A stretch of 64,000 nt of DNA, from the NCBI GenBank assembly GCA_037447655.1, contig JBBHKE010001372.1, positions 1-64,000 on the forward strand. The letters run 5' to 3'. The position numbers and the translations under genes were made by a program. Source of the DNA: Zygnema cylindricum (taxonomy: Eukaryota; Streptophyta; Zygnematophyceae; Zygnematales; Zygnemataceae). The notes beneath the pieces were generated by a model. That model was not told where the DNA came from and did not search any database. It worked only from the letters and a program-made list of their open reading frames with translations. Below, in pieces: positions 46,603 through 59,575 of this stretch; the stretch's first letter is position 1, and the number at the start of each line of letters is the position of its first letter.

Positions 46603-47976
46603 TAGCTATCCTCCCCTCTCCTAATCCCCTGCCCTCTTTTCCCGCTGCTGTTTATCTCTCCACCTCCGTCAATCCTACTCAAATATTCCTCCCTCCCCCC
46701 CCATGCACCCCTTCTCCCCATCCACAACCCTTCTTTCTTCCCCACCAAGCTCCCTGTCTTCTCTCGTCTCTCCCCCCAGCCCTCTCACCTCTCCCTTTTC
46801 TCCTCTCCTCACTTCCTCCCTTTCTCCTTCCCTCCCTCTCTCGGTCCTAATTTTGAATTATCCTTATACCGGCATATTTTCAGAAATCGATTTTATATCA
46901 GCTTCACGCCGACGACAGTTACATCTGTATGTTGGTTATATATGCACGTCGGATTTGGAACATTGGGAAAAAAAGGAAAGTTAAGTGGGGTTTGTCAAGT
47001 ATATTTGGAAGAGCTTTTCAACAGCACATCGGATTTCGGGTAATTCTAAACAAACAAAGTAACTAAATTACCCTGAAGTCATTTTTTTGTATTCCATTAA
47101 TGCTTTTCTTGATCATTCTTGTGTATTTTTACCTCCAGTAGAAGCTTCCGAAAAGGATTGGTCGGCACAAAGCATGTATTTACATTTACTAAGAATTGGT
47201 CGTCACAAAGCATGTATTTACATTTTATTTTTTGACCAACTTCAAAATCTTTAAAATCATTTACCTTCTGCAGGCATTCGAGCAAGATATTTGCAATGAC
47301 ATGTCAACAGGTGATAAATGTTTAATTCAAGAAATTATTTTATGCTACTAAATTCCCTGCTGGCAGATACATTTTCATCTCCGAATGCAAGCATTTAACC
47401 AGGCATCCATCTCAAAAATGTCAGTTTTTTCTCTTCTATCATTTTGCCTACTATTTTTCTTTCCCTTGATTTTTCTTTTTTTTCATCACAAGATAAAAAG
47501 CTTGTGTGGAAGCGTGTTCAAATTTCCCCTTCCATGCTCAGTTGCGTATTCATTCATTGATTGAGAAAACATTTTATGTCAAGATTAAACTCATCACCTT
47601 CATAAACCACTTGTGTTAGTTCTTTTAGAAAAGAAATGGATGATGTCCATAAAACTGGTAATACAAAGGTATGGAGATATGATAGGACTAATCTGCATTC
47701 ACTACACTCAAATTTACTATGCAGGAAACCACGCAGGAAGAGGTTGACAAGGTGCAGACTTGAAAAAATAATAAAACATATCACCTTACAACCAAATAAA
47801 AGATCACAACATTGTTAAATTGTATGGATCGGCATGAAAGACTATATTTAATTCACAAAAGGAACTGCATACATAGTTTTTTTACACAAATACTCTACCG
47901 TACCACTGAGACTACTGGCACATGCCACAATGAACAAAAAACATGATTCCACAACTCAAGTTCAAGTGATCGGAAT
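46603..47976. other. Interval downstream of the receptor kinase gene
   Basis: Pyrimidine-rich up to about 46850, then ordinary AT-rich DNA. A short direct repeat (cacaaagcatgtatttacat) lies at about 47166 and 47204. No gene seen. The 3' untranslated region of the kinase gene should occupy its right part. Confidence 0.45.
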
Positions 47977-50900
47977 CTAAAATGGCATGTGTCCCTCCAA
48001 TGCACGAACAATCTGCCCCATAGATGGCCTTGCGTGGGGATTCATTTGCAAACAGGCAATCGCAATGTTCAGAAGATTTTGCAGTTCTGCTACATGAAAG
48101 TCGCCATTGAGTTTGGCATCAGCGATGTCCGAGATCGCACCGATAGAATTCAAGCTTGTCACCTGCATAACACAAAGTTGACGCAAATCACCCTTCACTT
48201 TCATAAATTACATATTCAACCTGTGACAAGCATATTGTACAACACTTCATACAGATAGATTGCATTGCCTACATACCCAAGCCAAAAGGTCTGAGTTGCC
48301 GAATGGTGGCTTGCCAGTGATCAACTCGAGTAAAACCATGCCATAGCTGTAAACGTCAACCTTTTCATCAACCTTCTCCATGATGGCATATTCTGGTGCG
48401 ACATATCCCCAGGTACCCAGAACCTACCCATCCACAAAAGAAGTCAGTTAGATCCTTGCCTCGTCAAAGAAAACAGGTACTTAACGTTTGCTTAAAGAAA
48501 AATTCATTACCCTTGTTGTCACTGCTGCAACCCCTTTGGGCATAATTTTTGCGAGGCCAAAATCGCCAACTTTTGCTTCAAATTGGTCATTGAGCAGAAC
48601 ATTTGCTGGTTTCACATCACGATGAATGATTCTTGGTACACAAGCTTCATGGAGGTAAGTGCAAACATGTTAAGGTCACCTCCAAAATCTCAAGTCAGCT
48701 TGCATAAATGAATAGCACAGACCACTGCGAAACTGGGCAATCATCAACATCAACCTTAACCTATCAATTATATACAAATTTGCAAAGAAAAAGGTCACAA
48801 TTACAAATATGGGAGGCTCTAGACATGAGCTGCTGCACGGATGGATTAATGGACACAACGAGCGTGTAAACTGTTACTCTCTAAGACTTTGAACCAACAT
48901 GAAAGGGGACATAACAAATCAAACATTGAGATGGTGAAAATTGCGCATGACAAACCACCTTGCAAGCTACCAACAAGATACAAAATACTGCATCAAAGAA
49001 GAAAAGGATATGTAATTCCCCTGGCTGTTCCACATGCAATCTTCATGCGCCTGGTCCATGTGATGGCCTCCTTTCCATTTCCTGGTCATCTAAAAACAAA
49101 TATTTAATGACATCATCCACCCTCTATTTAGATGTGCGCAAGGAACAAAAGAAAAAGATATATGCCAGAAGGTGTTGAATTCTCAAACTGACCATGCAGA
49201 TGTGTCGCGAGATTTCCATTTTCCATGAATTCATAAACAATGGCGCGGTTTTCGCCCTCTGAACAAAAACCTACGAGAGAAACAAGGTGACGATGATGGA
49301 TGTGGCCAATAGCTTCAACTTCAGCTGCATACTCTTGCTCTCCTTGTGTGTGATTGCCAGCTTTATTCAAAATCTTGATAGCGACTTTCCGGCCATCCCT
49401 TAGAGTTCCTTTGTACACATGTCCAAAGCCGCCACTGCCAAGGAGAAGATCATAGTTGAACCCACAAGATGCTTCGAAAATTTCCTCAAAAGTAAATTTT
49501 ATCAAGCCATCAGATCCAGTGCCGGCATAAGCTGCACATACCATTAAAACAAAACAATTTGAATTAGCAACCCCAATAATAAAGACATCATAAAAAAAAA
49601 TCACATAGAAGGTTGGTCAACTTACTGAATTCCGCATCTATCGTTTCTACGTCCTCCGGAAATAGTCCAATCTTTTTTGGAGAATTTTTCCATGCTCGAA
49701 TTATGATTGTCAAAACAAAAATCGTCACCGTCAAAACTGCTATCGTTATGGAAACAACAACTCCGTTGCTGAGTTTGTGCGCAGAGAGTAGAATAGGAGG
49801 CGGGGCAAATACAACTACTGGACTCGGTGGAGGCGAACCGCAGATAGGCAACTGTCCTATCTGGTCCATTATTCCGCAGAGACCCGGATTGCCCTTAAAG
49901 CTGCAAACCAAACGCAAATTAGCTATAATTCAAACAGGAAAATCTTGAACTTCAAATGTTTTCCGTTGTGGTAATGGTCAGGGTACATACCTGACAAACT
50001 TTTTAAGGTCAAATGTGTACGTGGTGACCTGTCCAGAAAGGTTGTTGTATGACAAGTCTCTGCAACATGAAAGTACCCAGTGAAGTTATGGTACTCGAAA
50101 CACATGGAATACGATGACAATTGGGCACGCACAGGAAAGTCGCTGGTTTAGTTCTTTGTATGCTTACAGATCAACTTCCCCGAGATATGAACTGCAATAT
50201 CTGAGTAGGACGTCAGGAATTCCTCCTGTTAGAAAGTTATGCGACAAATTCCTGAGGAGCGAAATGGACAACCAACGTTCAATGTTATCTTAGACATAAA
50301 ATCCGTCACAAAAGCTCTCAGACACAATCAAGTAATAAAGGTGCTAGCTCCAACAAGGAGGAGAGTTCTTACAAACTCACGAATAAGTTGTTATGTATCG
50401 CCTTTTCATAGATGGAAGGAATTTCGCCGGTTAACTTGTTGTCGGACAAGTCTCTGAGGAGCACCGCTTCAATGATATGGTCAGACGGTTACATTCAAAT
50501 GGCCATCGAGAAAAGACCTCTACGCAAGGAAGATACAGTGTACTAACGAGAAACAAACTTCGAACATGCTTTCAGTATCCCAATCAGACAGGTGACTAAT
50601 AAAGTAGACGATACGATGCATAGAACTTACATTGATTGAAGCATTGACGAGTTTGCAATTGTTAATGGAATCTTCCCTTCAATTTGATTGTTGCGAATGT
50701 TCCTGCTTATGCTTGCTGTCAGAGATTCGTTGGGATACACATAATTGTAAATATTTCCTTCAAAGCTAAGCTGAATTCCACAGTGTAAATAGAAGAAATT
50801 ACTTACAATGCAAAAAGTGATGAAATGTTGAAGGCTTCTGGAAGTTCACCAGAAAGAGAATTATCTTCAAGGTCTCTGACAACCCAACCATCATGGTCAG

Positions 50901-53583
50901 ACTACTATTGCTAGGTTATGTTATCATTCCAGAACAAGCTAAGAATTGGAGAAACTTACAAAATTCTAAGCTTTGGCTTTTCCAAAAACCGCGCGGGAAT
51001 AGATCCACTCAAGTTATTTGACCCCAAACTTCTGCAAAGACACTCACATTCCGTGTAGATACAGATCAGCTCACAACATGAAACCATTGTAAACCAATAG
51101 ATAGAATGAATAGAAATAAAATGTCACACAAAGGGCAGGTACTTACAGGACCTCAATATTAAGAGGGTTACCGAGGGCATCTGGAAGGTGACCTTCAAGC
51201 AAATTTCCACTAACTCTTCTGCAAGTCCCACAATACTTCAAAATTAAACTTTCAACCTCATGAAATTTCATTCTTGTTCAAACGCCTCATGTGAAAAACA
51301 TGATGCTTGCAACTAAGAACTGATAATGTTTTAGTCAAAATGATTCAGAACTTACATCATGGAACTGTTAAGACATGTTAACATGTCTAGGGTCCCAGAG
51401 AAATTGTTGCTTAGTATTCTGCAAAAATATTTCACACGAGGCATGTATATATATATATGTGTATATACATATATATACAAGTACAGTAAAAATCCGTCAG
51501 TGAAGAGGAAACATCCAGTACCTATACACTTGAGCTATTACAGCAAGATAATCACACTCATTCTTCAATCAGATTGAAAGCCATCTGCAACGACTCAACC
51601 GGCCATGCATCTCAGAAATTAACAGAAAATTTTAGGGAGAAGGAATCTACTTACACCAAGTCAAGGTCAGGCATTCTGCAAAGGTCTGGTAATGGACCCT
51701 CTAGTGAATTGCCCCTTATAGTCCTACATTAGCGCAACAAAATCCAAAAACAAAGAAAAGACTGAGTCGATGACATCAGAGAGAAGGTGGTAGAAATAGC
51801 ATGAATCCCCTGAATCCCCATGCGTCGAATTGAAAGAGCCATTGTAACGAATCAAAAAACACTATAAGTGACAAGAGGGGAGAACACTTCAACACGACAT
51901 CTTGAAACAGGTCCACTCTGTTCTCAACATTATGCCATAAGAGGAATTGGAAAGTGTTCATAATATGGACAACAAGCCCCTGCCGCTTCCAGTAGCCTTG
52001 TGTGAACGGTGACAATGAAGAAGAGAATGCAGCTACATGATGGCCAGAACATCGCAATGTGAGAGTGTGGGAGGAATGGAAGGAGGGGTAACCACCAAGT
52101 GCAGCCGGTGAGGGCGGGGAGAGAGGAAGACCAAGACGGACAGGGAGGGGAAAGGGGGAGAACGGAGGGCGAGAGATAAAGATGGAGAACAAAGAGGGGG
52201 GAAAGTAGCGGGAGAGATAAGGACAGAGATGAGGAGGGACACGGAGGGAAAGGGAGGGGAACGGGGAGGAGAAAGCGACAGACAGAGAAAGGAAGTGTGA
52301 TAGAGAAAGGAGATCAAAGAGGAGGGAAGAAAGATATGGAGAGGGCGAGGGGAAAGAGCAAGAGAAAGAGGGAGAGGGGGTTGGGAAAGAGGATGATGAG
52401 TAAGGGAGGGAAAAAAAAAGGATGTTCAGGATGACGAGGGTGAGTGAGGGAGGGAGAGAGAGAATGTCGCCAGGGAGATGGAAACAGGGAGAAATTGGGG
52501 GAAAGAAGGGACAAGGGGAGAAGGGGTGGTCTGTAGATGGGGATAGAAATGGGGAAAGGTAAAAAGGGCAAGGAGAAGATGAGGTGGGGAAGGGATAAAG
52601 GAGGATGGATTGAGAGAAATTGACTTACAAGGAGATCAGCTTGGTGAGGTTGGAGATAGTTTTCGGTAAGGGACCAGTTAAGCTAGTACCGTTAATCTCT
52701 CTGCAAATGGAAAAACAGACAGTTTTATTTTGAAGCCTAAAAGCTAGCATAAGTCATGGCTTGTAGAGGGAATCAGATTTACAGCTTAATGAACTTCAAC
52801 AAAGAAATGTCAGAGATCTTGAATTTATTTACTTACAAGATCATCAATTCGTCGAAATCTCCAAGTTCCTCACCTAGCTCTCCTTGGACTTGTGGACCTC
52901 TCAGGTTCCTACGTTAGACAAGGCATTCATTCCCGTTAAATTTTCCAAAGGCTCCAAAATTCACAGACAGACATAGAAACAGAAACACACAAAAAAAAGA
53001 AAAAACAAACAAGCAGGAACTTATTTCTTCTAAAGAGTATCCTCAACATCAACATAGACATGATTAACTTACAGTTCGTACACAAAACGATAATCCAATT
53101 CAGGTGACAGCACACACTGTACAAAGATGGCAGTTCCATTTGAGTCACACGGATCACGGGGAATTTGCATTGTACCGATACGCAGTTTTGATGTAAAAAT
53201 CTGCCATGTTTCAACTGAACAATAAATTTTCATTAGCATATAGTACCGCAAACAAGAGCAAGGAATTCAGAAATCTGTAGTGAAACTTGATACCGAAAGA
53301 GAAAAGCGGTTAAGTATACAAATTTTTACTTCTGTTTTGATAAAGATGCACTTGCTACCTTCTTAAATTCATCACAGTGTTCATCTATCCATTGATACGT
53401 GAATTTGCAAGTTTACTGTAATGCTTATCTACCTTCGGATTGTTTGGTCTTTGCATCTGGAGGCGGCGGACTGAAAGAAAGTGCAGGTGGTGAAAACGAT
53501 AATAGAACTTCAATTACCAACAAGCACCTCAAGGCATGTGAAAGAATAGGGCACCGGTGAACTAGCAAGTTTTCATTAACCAT
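47977..53583 (-). CDS. Leucine-rich-repeat receptor-like protein kinase
   Basis: Nineteen exons, 5' to 3': 53433-53583, 53073-53214, 52837-52908, 52629-52700, 51655-51723, 51356-51418, 51147-51218, 50960-51031, 50807-50875, 50631-50702, 50373-50453, 50168-50251, 49991-50059, 49626-49900, 49193-49531, 49012-49081, 48511-48658, 48277-48423, 47977-48162 (2253 nt, 750 residues). Order: signal peptide ([11 protein letters not shown]), N-cap with [14 protein letters not shown], about ten LRRs each on its own 63-84-nt exon, FKGNPGLCG cap, proline-rich stretch, and a membrane helix (about 410-432). The kinase follows, with [33 protein letters not shown] and VDVYSYG. It has an RD motif and every catalytic residue, so it should be an active Ser/Thr kinase. 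The ligand is unknown. Intron 16 is AT-AC. The exact first intron is the least certain. Confidence 0.93.
48659..49011 (-). other. U12-type AT-AC intron in the kinase domain
   Basis: The upstream exon ends GGGGAATTAC and the intron begins ATATCCTTTT, the canonical U12 donor. It ends CCTTAACATGTTTGCAC, with the U12 branch-point word CCTTAAC about 12 bases before the terminal AC. Joining at these sites gives [19 protein letters not shown] in frame. No GT-AG alternative does so, because the frame upstream of TACCTCCAT has stops. Confidence 0.93.
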
Positions 53584-53851
53584 TTTCGCTACCAGAACGG
53601 AAATGTGAGCGAAGCAAATGGGGCCAACGGCAGAGGGGCAGAGCGGGAGGAAAGAAAGAAGAAGAGCGAAGACAGTGGGACGAACGGTAGGACGAAAAGG
53701 GTAAGGGGGGCAGTTAAAAAGGGAAATGCACAGAGGGGGCCCAGGCGACTACAAAAGCAATCAACACGAACGGTTAGTTTTTGAAAGAACGCACTGAACA
53801 GGCGCTTCTCATCAGGTGATCTGGTCAACGCATAGTTTGGTACTGGTAAAC

Positions 53852-54071
53852 TACACCGCGAATCGTTATTAGCGTTGTGTACGCTAATCCCGTCCCGATT
53901 TTATTTTTTTTATTCTCAAATAGAATTATCCACACTAATTAAAAAAAGCCCTAATTCCTAATTAGAGTAATCGATTTCTTCCAAAAATTCCAAATTCCCA
54001 ATTAGCGTACACCACGCTAAATAATAGTATACGGTAATCAAACGTACACGCTAATAGCGATTGGCGGTGTA
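53852..54071. mobile_element. TA-flanked inverted-repeat element, copy A
   Basis: The left end TACACCGCGAATCGTTATTA and the right end (inverted TACACCGCCAATCGCTATTA) match over more than 20 bases. 220 bases, non-coding, TA at both borders. Confidence 0.8.
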
Positions 54072-54205
54072 CTGGACACCCGGGCAATGTTGAGAGTTTT
54101 AGATACGTGTACACAAAAAAAGAAAAAACGCGAAAAAACTGCGACAAAGGACTCCTAAAGTTTTTTAGTCACAAGAAAACATTACGACTCGTTGATACAG
54201 ACTAG

Positions 54206-54434
54206 TACACCGCGAATCGTTCTTACTTATTAGTGTCAAGGTTTTTTTCGCTATTATAAAACATCTTTTCTCCGTACACACTTGTCGGATTGTGGATCTG
54301 ACGGCTGCGATTGAAAGGTAACATTCTCAGCTTTCGATTGGCGGTCTCAAATTGAAAATCCGACAAGTGTTTACGTAAAAAAGATGTTGTAAGTGGCGAA
54401 AAAAACCTTGACACTAATAACGATTCGCGGTGTA
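54206..54434. mobile_element. TA-flanked foldback element, copy B
   Basis: The two terminal 45 bases are near-perfect inverted repeats (TACACCGCGAATCGTT..TTAGTGTCAAGG and its complement). Inner segments around acacttgtcggatt and aatccgacaagtgt also pair, so almost the whole 229-base unit forms one hairpin. It is a miniature inverted-repeat element of the same family as copy A. Confidence 0.9.
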
Positions 54435-54547
54435 CTGTATTAGAAAAGACGACCATATGAAACGAAAATACGAAACGTCAGCCTTCTCGTCCAAAGTGAA
54501 GTTTCTCGTTCGAAGGATTAAAATGGAAAATCTCGAAGCGTTTTCAC

Positions 54548-55070
54548 TACACCGTGAATCGCTATTAGCGTAATGAAATAGATAGCGTAATGAAACAATT
54601 AGCGTTATTTACGCTAATTGGGAATGTCGTTTTTTTTGGAAATAATTTTTATTCTAATTTTTCGTATACTCTAATTTGTAAACTGCTTTGTAAAAATTTT
54701 CGGTGCAGAATATCTCCACACTAAAATATGTGCATGTACGAAATTGTTCAAATCATACGCCGTCGCGTTTTTTTGACATCCGCGAATGCCGGAAAATATT
54801 TACGCAATTACATGTTAGCGCGACTCCTTGACAGCGTGAATACATTTTCTGTACTTTTCTACTTGAAAAAGTACAAAACAGTACGTCTCTGACAGAACGT
54901 ACACCACACTATTTACGGTAGCACTGTATTAGAGTCATGAATCCTATTTTATGGAACACCTCAAATAACGTGTAGGAACATTTAGAATGTCTAATTCTAT
55001 TTGAGAATTTGCCCAAAAAAACAGGGTACCTCAATTAGCGACCAACACGCTAATAGCGATTCACGGTGTA
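54548..55070. mobile_element. TA-flanked inverted-repeat element, copy C
   Basis: The ends CACTACACCGTGAATCGCTA and, inverted at the right border, the same 20 bases match perfectly, extended by TTAGCGT. 523 bases, non-coding. It is longer than copies A and B and probably carries a different interior. Confidence 0.85.
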
Positions 55071-55266
55071 GTGTTGGGTATCGGGTAAATTCATATCGCG
55101 ATAATCTCGATATTCGATATATCGAATATCGATCGAGCAGGATCTTCGATATATCGTACCGAGACCAACATAAACCATCGCAATATATATCTAGAGTATC
55201 CAGAGTGACAGGCGTCACATGGCTTGCAAGACGTGCACACGTGTGATCGATTGTTCAAAGTAGATA

Positions 55267-55567
55267 TTTTTTTGTTTTTTCACGTGTACCAATGGTAGTC
55301 ATCCAGCGGGCCCCAACTCTCCTCGCGAGGAGAGTTCGGGCCCACTGGATGATGTGCGCGATTGCTTCGCCGATCTCAAAAAGTGAAACATCCAACGTTC
55401 AAGAATTATGCCTACATCATTAGAGCTTCCCAACAGCTTTCCGGTAACGATGTTTTGTGTGAAAAAAACAAAATTATGGTACGGCTCTGTACAACATTGT
55501 ACGAAAACGTTCAACGTCCAGTAACGAACCCCACTTTTTGTCTAATGGAATGTTACCCTTAATCGAC
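55267..55567 (+). repeat. Hairpin-centred repeat, copy 1
   Basis: T-rich start with cacgtgtacc, then the 52-bp palindrome, then a gcgattgcttcg..atctcaaaa segment, and a terminal block ccccactttttgtctaatgg ending in acccttaatc. The flanks align with copies 2-4; the palindrome sequence does not. Confidence 0.55.
55300..55351. repeat. 52-bp near-perfect palindrome
   Basis: Arms catccagcgggccccaactc/tcctcg and the complementary half pair at 24 of 26 positions with no loop, centred between 55325 and 55326. It sits at the core of a hairpin-centred repeat (copy 1 of four). Confidence 0.9.
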
Positions 55568-57107
55568 AAATTTGCTCGCAATAATATTTAGAGAATTGTT
55601 AATCGCTAAAACAGCTTTTGGTGCGCGCAAGTACTTGCGTTAGCTTGTCAAAAATTGGTACTTGCGCCAGCTTGTCAAAAACTGTACACTTTAAGTACAG
55701 ATTAATGCAAGTTACGTACCATTGAGTTTGGACTTGACTGTCAATACGTCAAACAACTTTGACTTTCGAAATATTGCAGCAACCGGATAAAAAAGTATCG
55801 TGCTTACAACCGTCGATCGTCCTAAAAAACTACAATCCACAAGGCCGACCAAGGTCGACGGTAACAAAATTGCGCCAACCAACATGTAAAAAAAGTTGCT
55901 ATGTGCAGTCACTTTCTCACTTTACTTGAGCTGCGCGCAGTCATTTTCTCACTTTACTTTGTGAGAGCACATACTGCTTATTAATTTAAGGGTGTCCCCA
56001 TGTAATCGGTAATTTGATAAAAAAAATTAGACTGTAGTGAAGATTCGCCGAAGAGCGTCCCAATGTGTGAAAATGAAATCAGAACTTTGAAATGTGACGG
56101 TTGTAGATGTGGGTACAACTTGTGACGATTGACGACGATTACGAAACTTTGACGATTAGTGACGCCAACAAAACAACGATAGTTGCAAACGTGTAGATTT
56201 TTGTGAAATTGTTAATGTTGTGTATCGGTAAGGATCTGCTGATAACCGATATAGGCCTTTTTTCGGGTATCCAATAATCGATGTATTGGTACGATATATC
56301 GACATCGGCCTTATCACCGATAAGTAGCCGATAAAATCGGGTACTTATCGGCGATAATGTCGATAACTACAACTATCAGTGATAATTGTACGGGCCGTAC
56401 ATATAAATGTACGGCAAGTACACTAAATTGTACGTCTTATTCCCCGGACGTGTACAAGCATAGAAAGTACAATAGCCGCCATGAGATCATTACGGCTTTG
56501 ATACGGATCTAGTACAAACGATGTACCTTTCACATCCGATGCCATGGCTTTGTCCCTTTATTGCTTGAGATCCACTTGGGACCTGCCACGCGTCAATCTT
56601 TCGGCTTTTTTGGCATAAGCTGCCAAAAGAGCCATTCCAGGATGTCGGCACTCACGCTTGCCCCATCCGCTCGTGTTTTCTCATTCCAAGTCGTCCGTTC
56701 GATTCCGATGGCGCGCAGAATGTTGTTTTGCGACGTTGTATTTTGTGTCCGCCGTCCTTTTCCAGTTCCATGTTCACCAGTTTTCTAGTATAATTTCGTA
56801 TGGTGCCGTAAAATTTATGTTCAGTTAACGGGCCAACGTTTATGTGCTGCGCTATCCGCATCAAATATAAGTTTAACGCGAACGGAACAGATTTTTATAC
56901 GTGGCATGCCACGCTATGTAAAGTCAATAAAATAATACAGTATGCTCTAAAGTACTATTGTATACATACTGTATATAATTTTTAAGTTATCGCCGATATG
57001 GAATTTGTTGGTCTCAAACCGATATATCGGAACCTCTAACCATTCGATAACCGATAACTATCAGTATCGTTGTTATCGCGATAAGTTTTTTACGGATATA
57101 CAACACT

Positions 57108-59279
57108 AGAAATTGTAGATGTTTAGGGTATGGTGACATTGTGACATCACGCTCACTTGTGACAACTTCCAAGTCACTGATTCAAAAACTTTCCGCCATG
57201 GTTTCCCAATTTCCTTTTATCTTCTTTTCTCACTTGACTTGCCATGAAATAAAACCTAAAAATTGACAAAAAAAATGGTTTTCAAAAATCTTTCATTTTA
57301 TACCAATATTGTCGTTTCTCATTCTAAAAAGTGTGAGATAAACGCAATAATGTGAGAGGGAGAGAAGAGAGGCGACACTGACGGAAAATTATTTAAAGGA
57401 CTCATGAATAGAAGTGGAGGTTTGAGACCCCTGCAAATTTTTTTCCGTACATGCCCGAGATGGGCACAAAGAAAAATAGCGAGTACTATTCCTTGGCCAA
57501 ATTTTTCCAACTCGCGTGGCACATGTGTGGATTGTTTTTCATCGCTGTTTAGGTGGTATTTTAACTAAAAACACACACTCGAGGTGATTTTGGATGAAGT
57601 TCTTTGATGGGCTCGATTCTCTTGCCTGAGGGTCGAGAAGAGGAAAATGCCAAAATGCGTTCACATGGCGACAAATATGCAGTACATTCAAGCGATAGAA
57701 ATGACGTTCACTACACTTTGGTAGAAATACTTTTCTCGTACGGCTGAATTTTTTCTCAAAGTTCCTTGAATTTTAGGGACAAACAACAAATAAAAGTCGA
57801 TACTTAAATACATTGGAACACCCCCTTAGCCCGTGGTTCCATTAGTCGGTGTCAGTAAACGTAAAAAACATGTTTATTGAAGCCTTCGTTCCATTATGTC
57901 GAGTTAGTAATCGACTTTTTTTTTAGTGGCAAATGTTAGTTAGCTCCATGTAAGAAACAATTATGATTGTGTGAATCGTTATAGAATATTTGACAGCAAG
58001 GTATGACCACATATTTGTACCTACGGAGGTAAAAAGTGACTTGTACGAGGTATTCGATAAAATTTGTACGGGTGGAAGAAACTTGAGATTTATAAAAGTG
58101 TACGAAAATGTCAGAATGGTTAGTGAAACTTTATTGACTTCTTCATCACACAAAATTAGTAGCTCAAAGAAAGCCCTAGGATAACCCTGACCCACTATCG
58201 TTCATCAAGGAATATCTGCCACCCTGGTAGGCAAAAACTTCGACCAGCCTCACCATTGTAAGGAGAAGACTCTCTTGAGTTGAACACAAAAATAATATCT
58301 GAATTTTCTCCCCTGAGCAATGAGTAATCGCTGTTCAAAGACAACAGATTTATATAGAAGGCCTTTAGGAGAGAGGGCTTCAAAAAATCCTAAAATGACT
58401 AAGTCCTAGACTAGCCTACTCACAAAGCCTATCCACTACGTCCTTCACCAATCGGAGGACTGTAGAAGTACTGTACATAATAAACTAGCTGCCACAAAAA
58501 TTTGTACGGTGGATGTACGACAGCTGTACGACACCACTAAAGAGGTGGTACCATCCATATCTAACGCCATGGTTTTGTCTCCTCCTTCTTTGACGTCCAA
58601 TGAGATATTGTCACGTGTCATTTTGTGGCTCTTTGGGCGTAAGACGTCAAACGAACCATTCCGGTTTTTCACTGTGCCGTATTTGTGTTTCATGTGCACC
58701 AATTTTGTGTTATTCCGTTAAATGGAATAATATAGACGGTACAAATTTATTAATGTATTGAACCCACTATCCGTAACCACTCTTTTAGATTTAGTGGATA
58801 AGGCATACGACTAGCTAATCTTAAGATCAAATCCATATTGAGTCAACCTTTTTAGTGTGATCCAATTTATCCCTCTCTCCCTTAGCTCTAGCTGCCTTGG
58901 ACAGCCATGGCTTCCTTTCCTGTGCAGCTTATATCCTGACTCAACCCAAAGAACTACAAGTAAGATAGGAATTATATTTCTCTTATTTTCAACACTCTTT
59001 TTAAACACTCTTTTTCAACACTCTTTTTATTCCTAACCACTTTTGAGTTCTAGTCCACTTTCTTTTATGCGATAAATGAGTTTAGGCAACGGGGCAGATT
59101 TAGTCATCATATCGGCTATCATCTGCCCATCTGGTTTGTACATCAATTTGACAATTTTATTTTGCACTTTTTTTCGTTTGTATTATATCGTTGAAATTTG
59201 AGAAAAATAGGCGCTGCAAATTTTGGATGAAAATGGATGGTCAAGGAGGCATCACGAGACATTCTTCAACTGACATTTT
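57108..59279. other. Repeat-derived interval, no gene
   Basis: A segment at about 58500-58740 (catggttttgtctcctcctt, gtcacgtgtcatttt, ccattccggtttttcactg) resembles 56530-56820 in the same orientation, so another diverged repeat family is present. Short frames here show no domain. A small run of repeated aacactctttttaaacactc lies at about 58990-59030. Confidence 0.45.
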
Positions 59280-59575
59280 TTTGTGGTTTTCTACGTGTAC
59301 AAATTTTATATGTCTTGTCTGTAGCTAGTCTCCTCCTTGAAAACAATGGAGGAGACTAGCCACACACAATATAGAATGACCGCGTGCTTCGAAAACACAA
59401 AATCGGACTGTCGACTTTGTTACCCAAAAGTTTAGAGAATCTTATCGAATCTCATGGAATCATGTTTAAAAAAAAATTGAAAAATAATCATATGGCCTTG
59501 TATAGAAATGCAATATTTCTGGTAAACAACCTCACTTGTCGCCTGATGGAGGTTCACCCTTATCCATCACCCTTA
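59280..59575 (+). repeat. Hairpin-centred repeat, copy 2
   Basis: T-rich start with ctacgtgtac, a 13-bp perfect stem (gctagtctcctcc, 59324-59336, with 59348-59360), then gcgtgcttcgaaaacacaaa and the terminal block aacaacctcacttgtcgcct followed by gatgg..cacccttatc. Confidence 0.55.

Larger units (their letters stand above)
55070..57107. mobile_element. CGATAT-rich region with AGTGTTG inverted termini
   Basis: The start AGTGTTGGGTATCGGGTAAA and the inverted end AGTGTTGTATATCCGTAAAA agree, both followed by ATCGCGATAA. A second inward-facing start (TGTTGTGTATCGGTAAGG) lies at 56215, so 56215-57107 may be a unit by itself (about 890 bases) and 55070 the end of another. The interiors are rich in cgata palindromes. 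No transposase is seen and no clear target duplication was found. Confidence 0.5.

Noticed and set aside
52033-52571. Pro/Leu/Ser-rich minus-strand frames in a receptor-kinase intron
   Set aside because: They come from a purine-rich gggaga-type stretch within the 905-base intron; no splice sites of matching phase.
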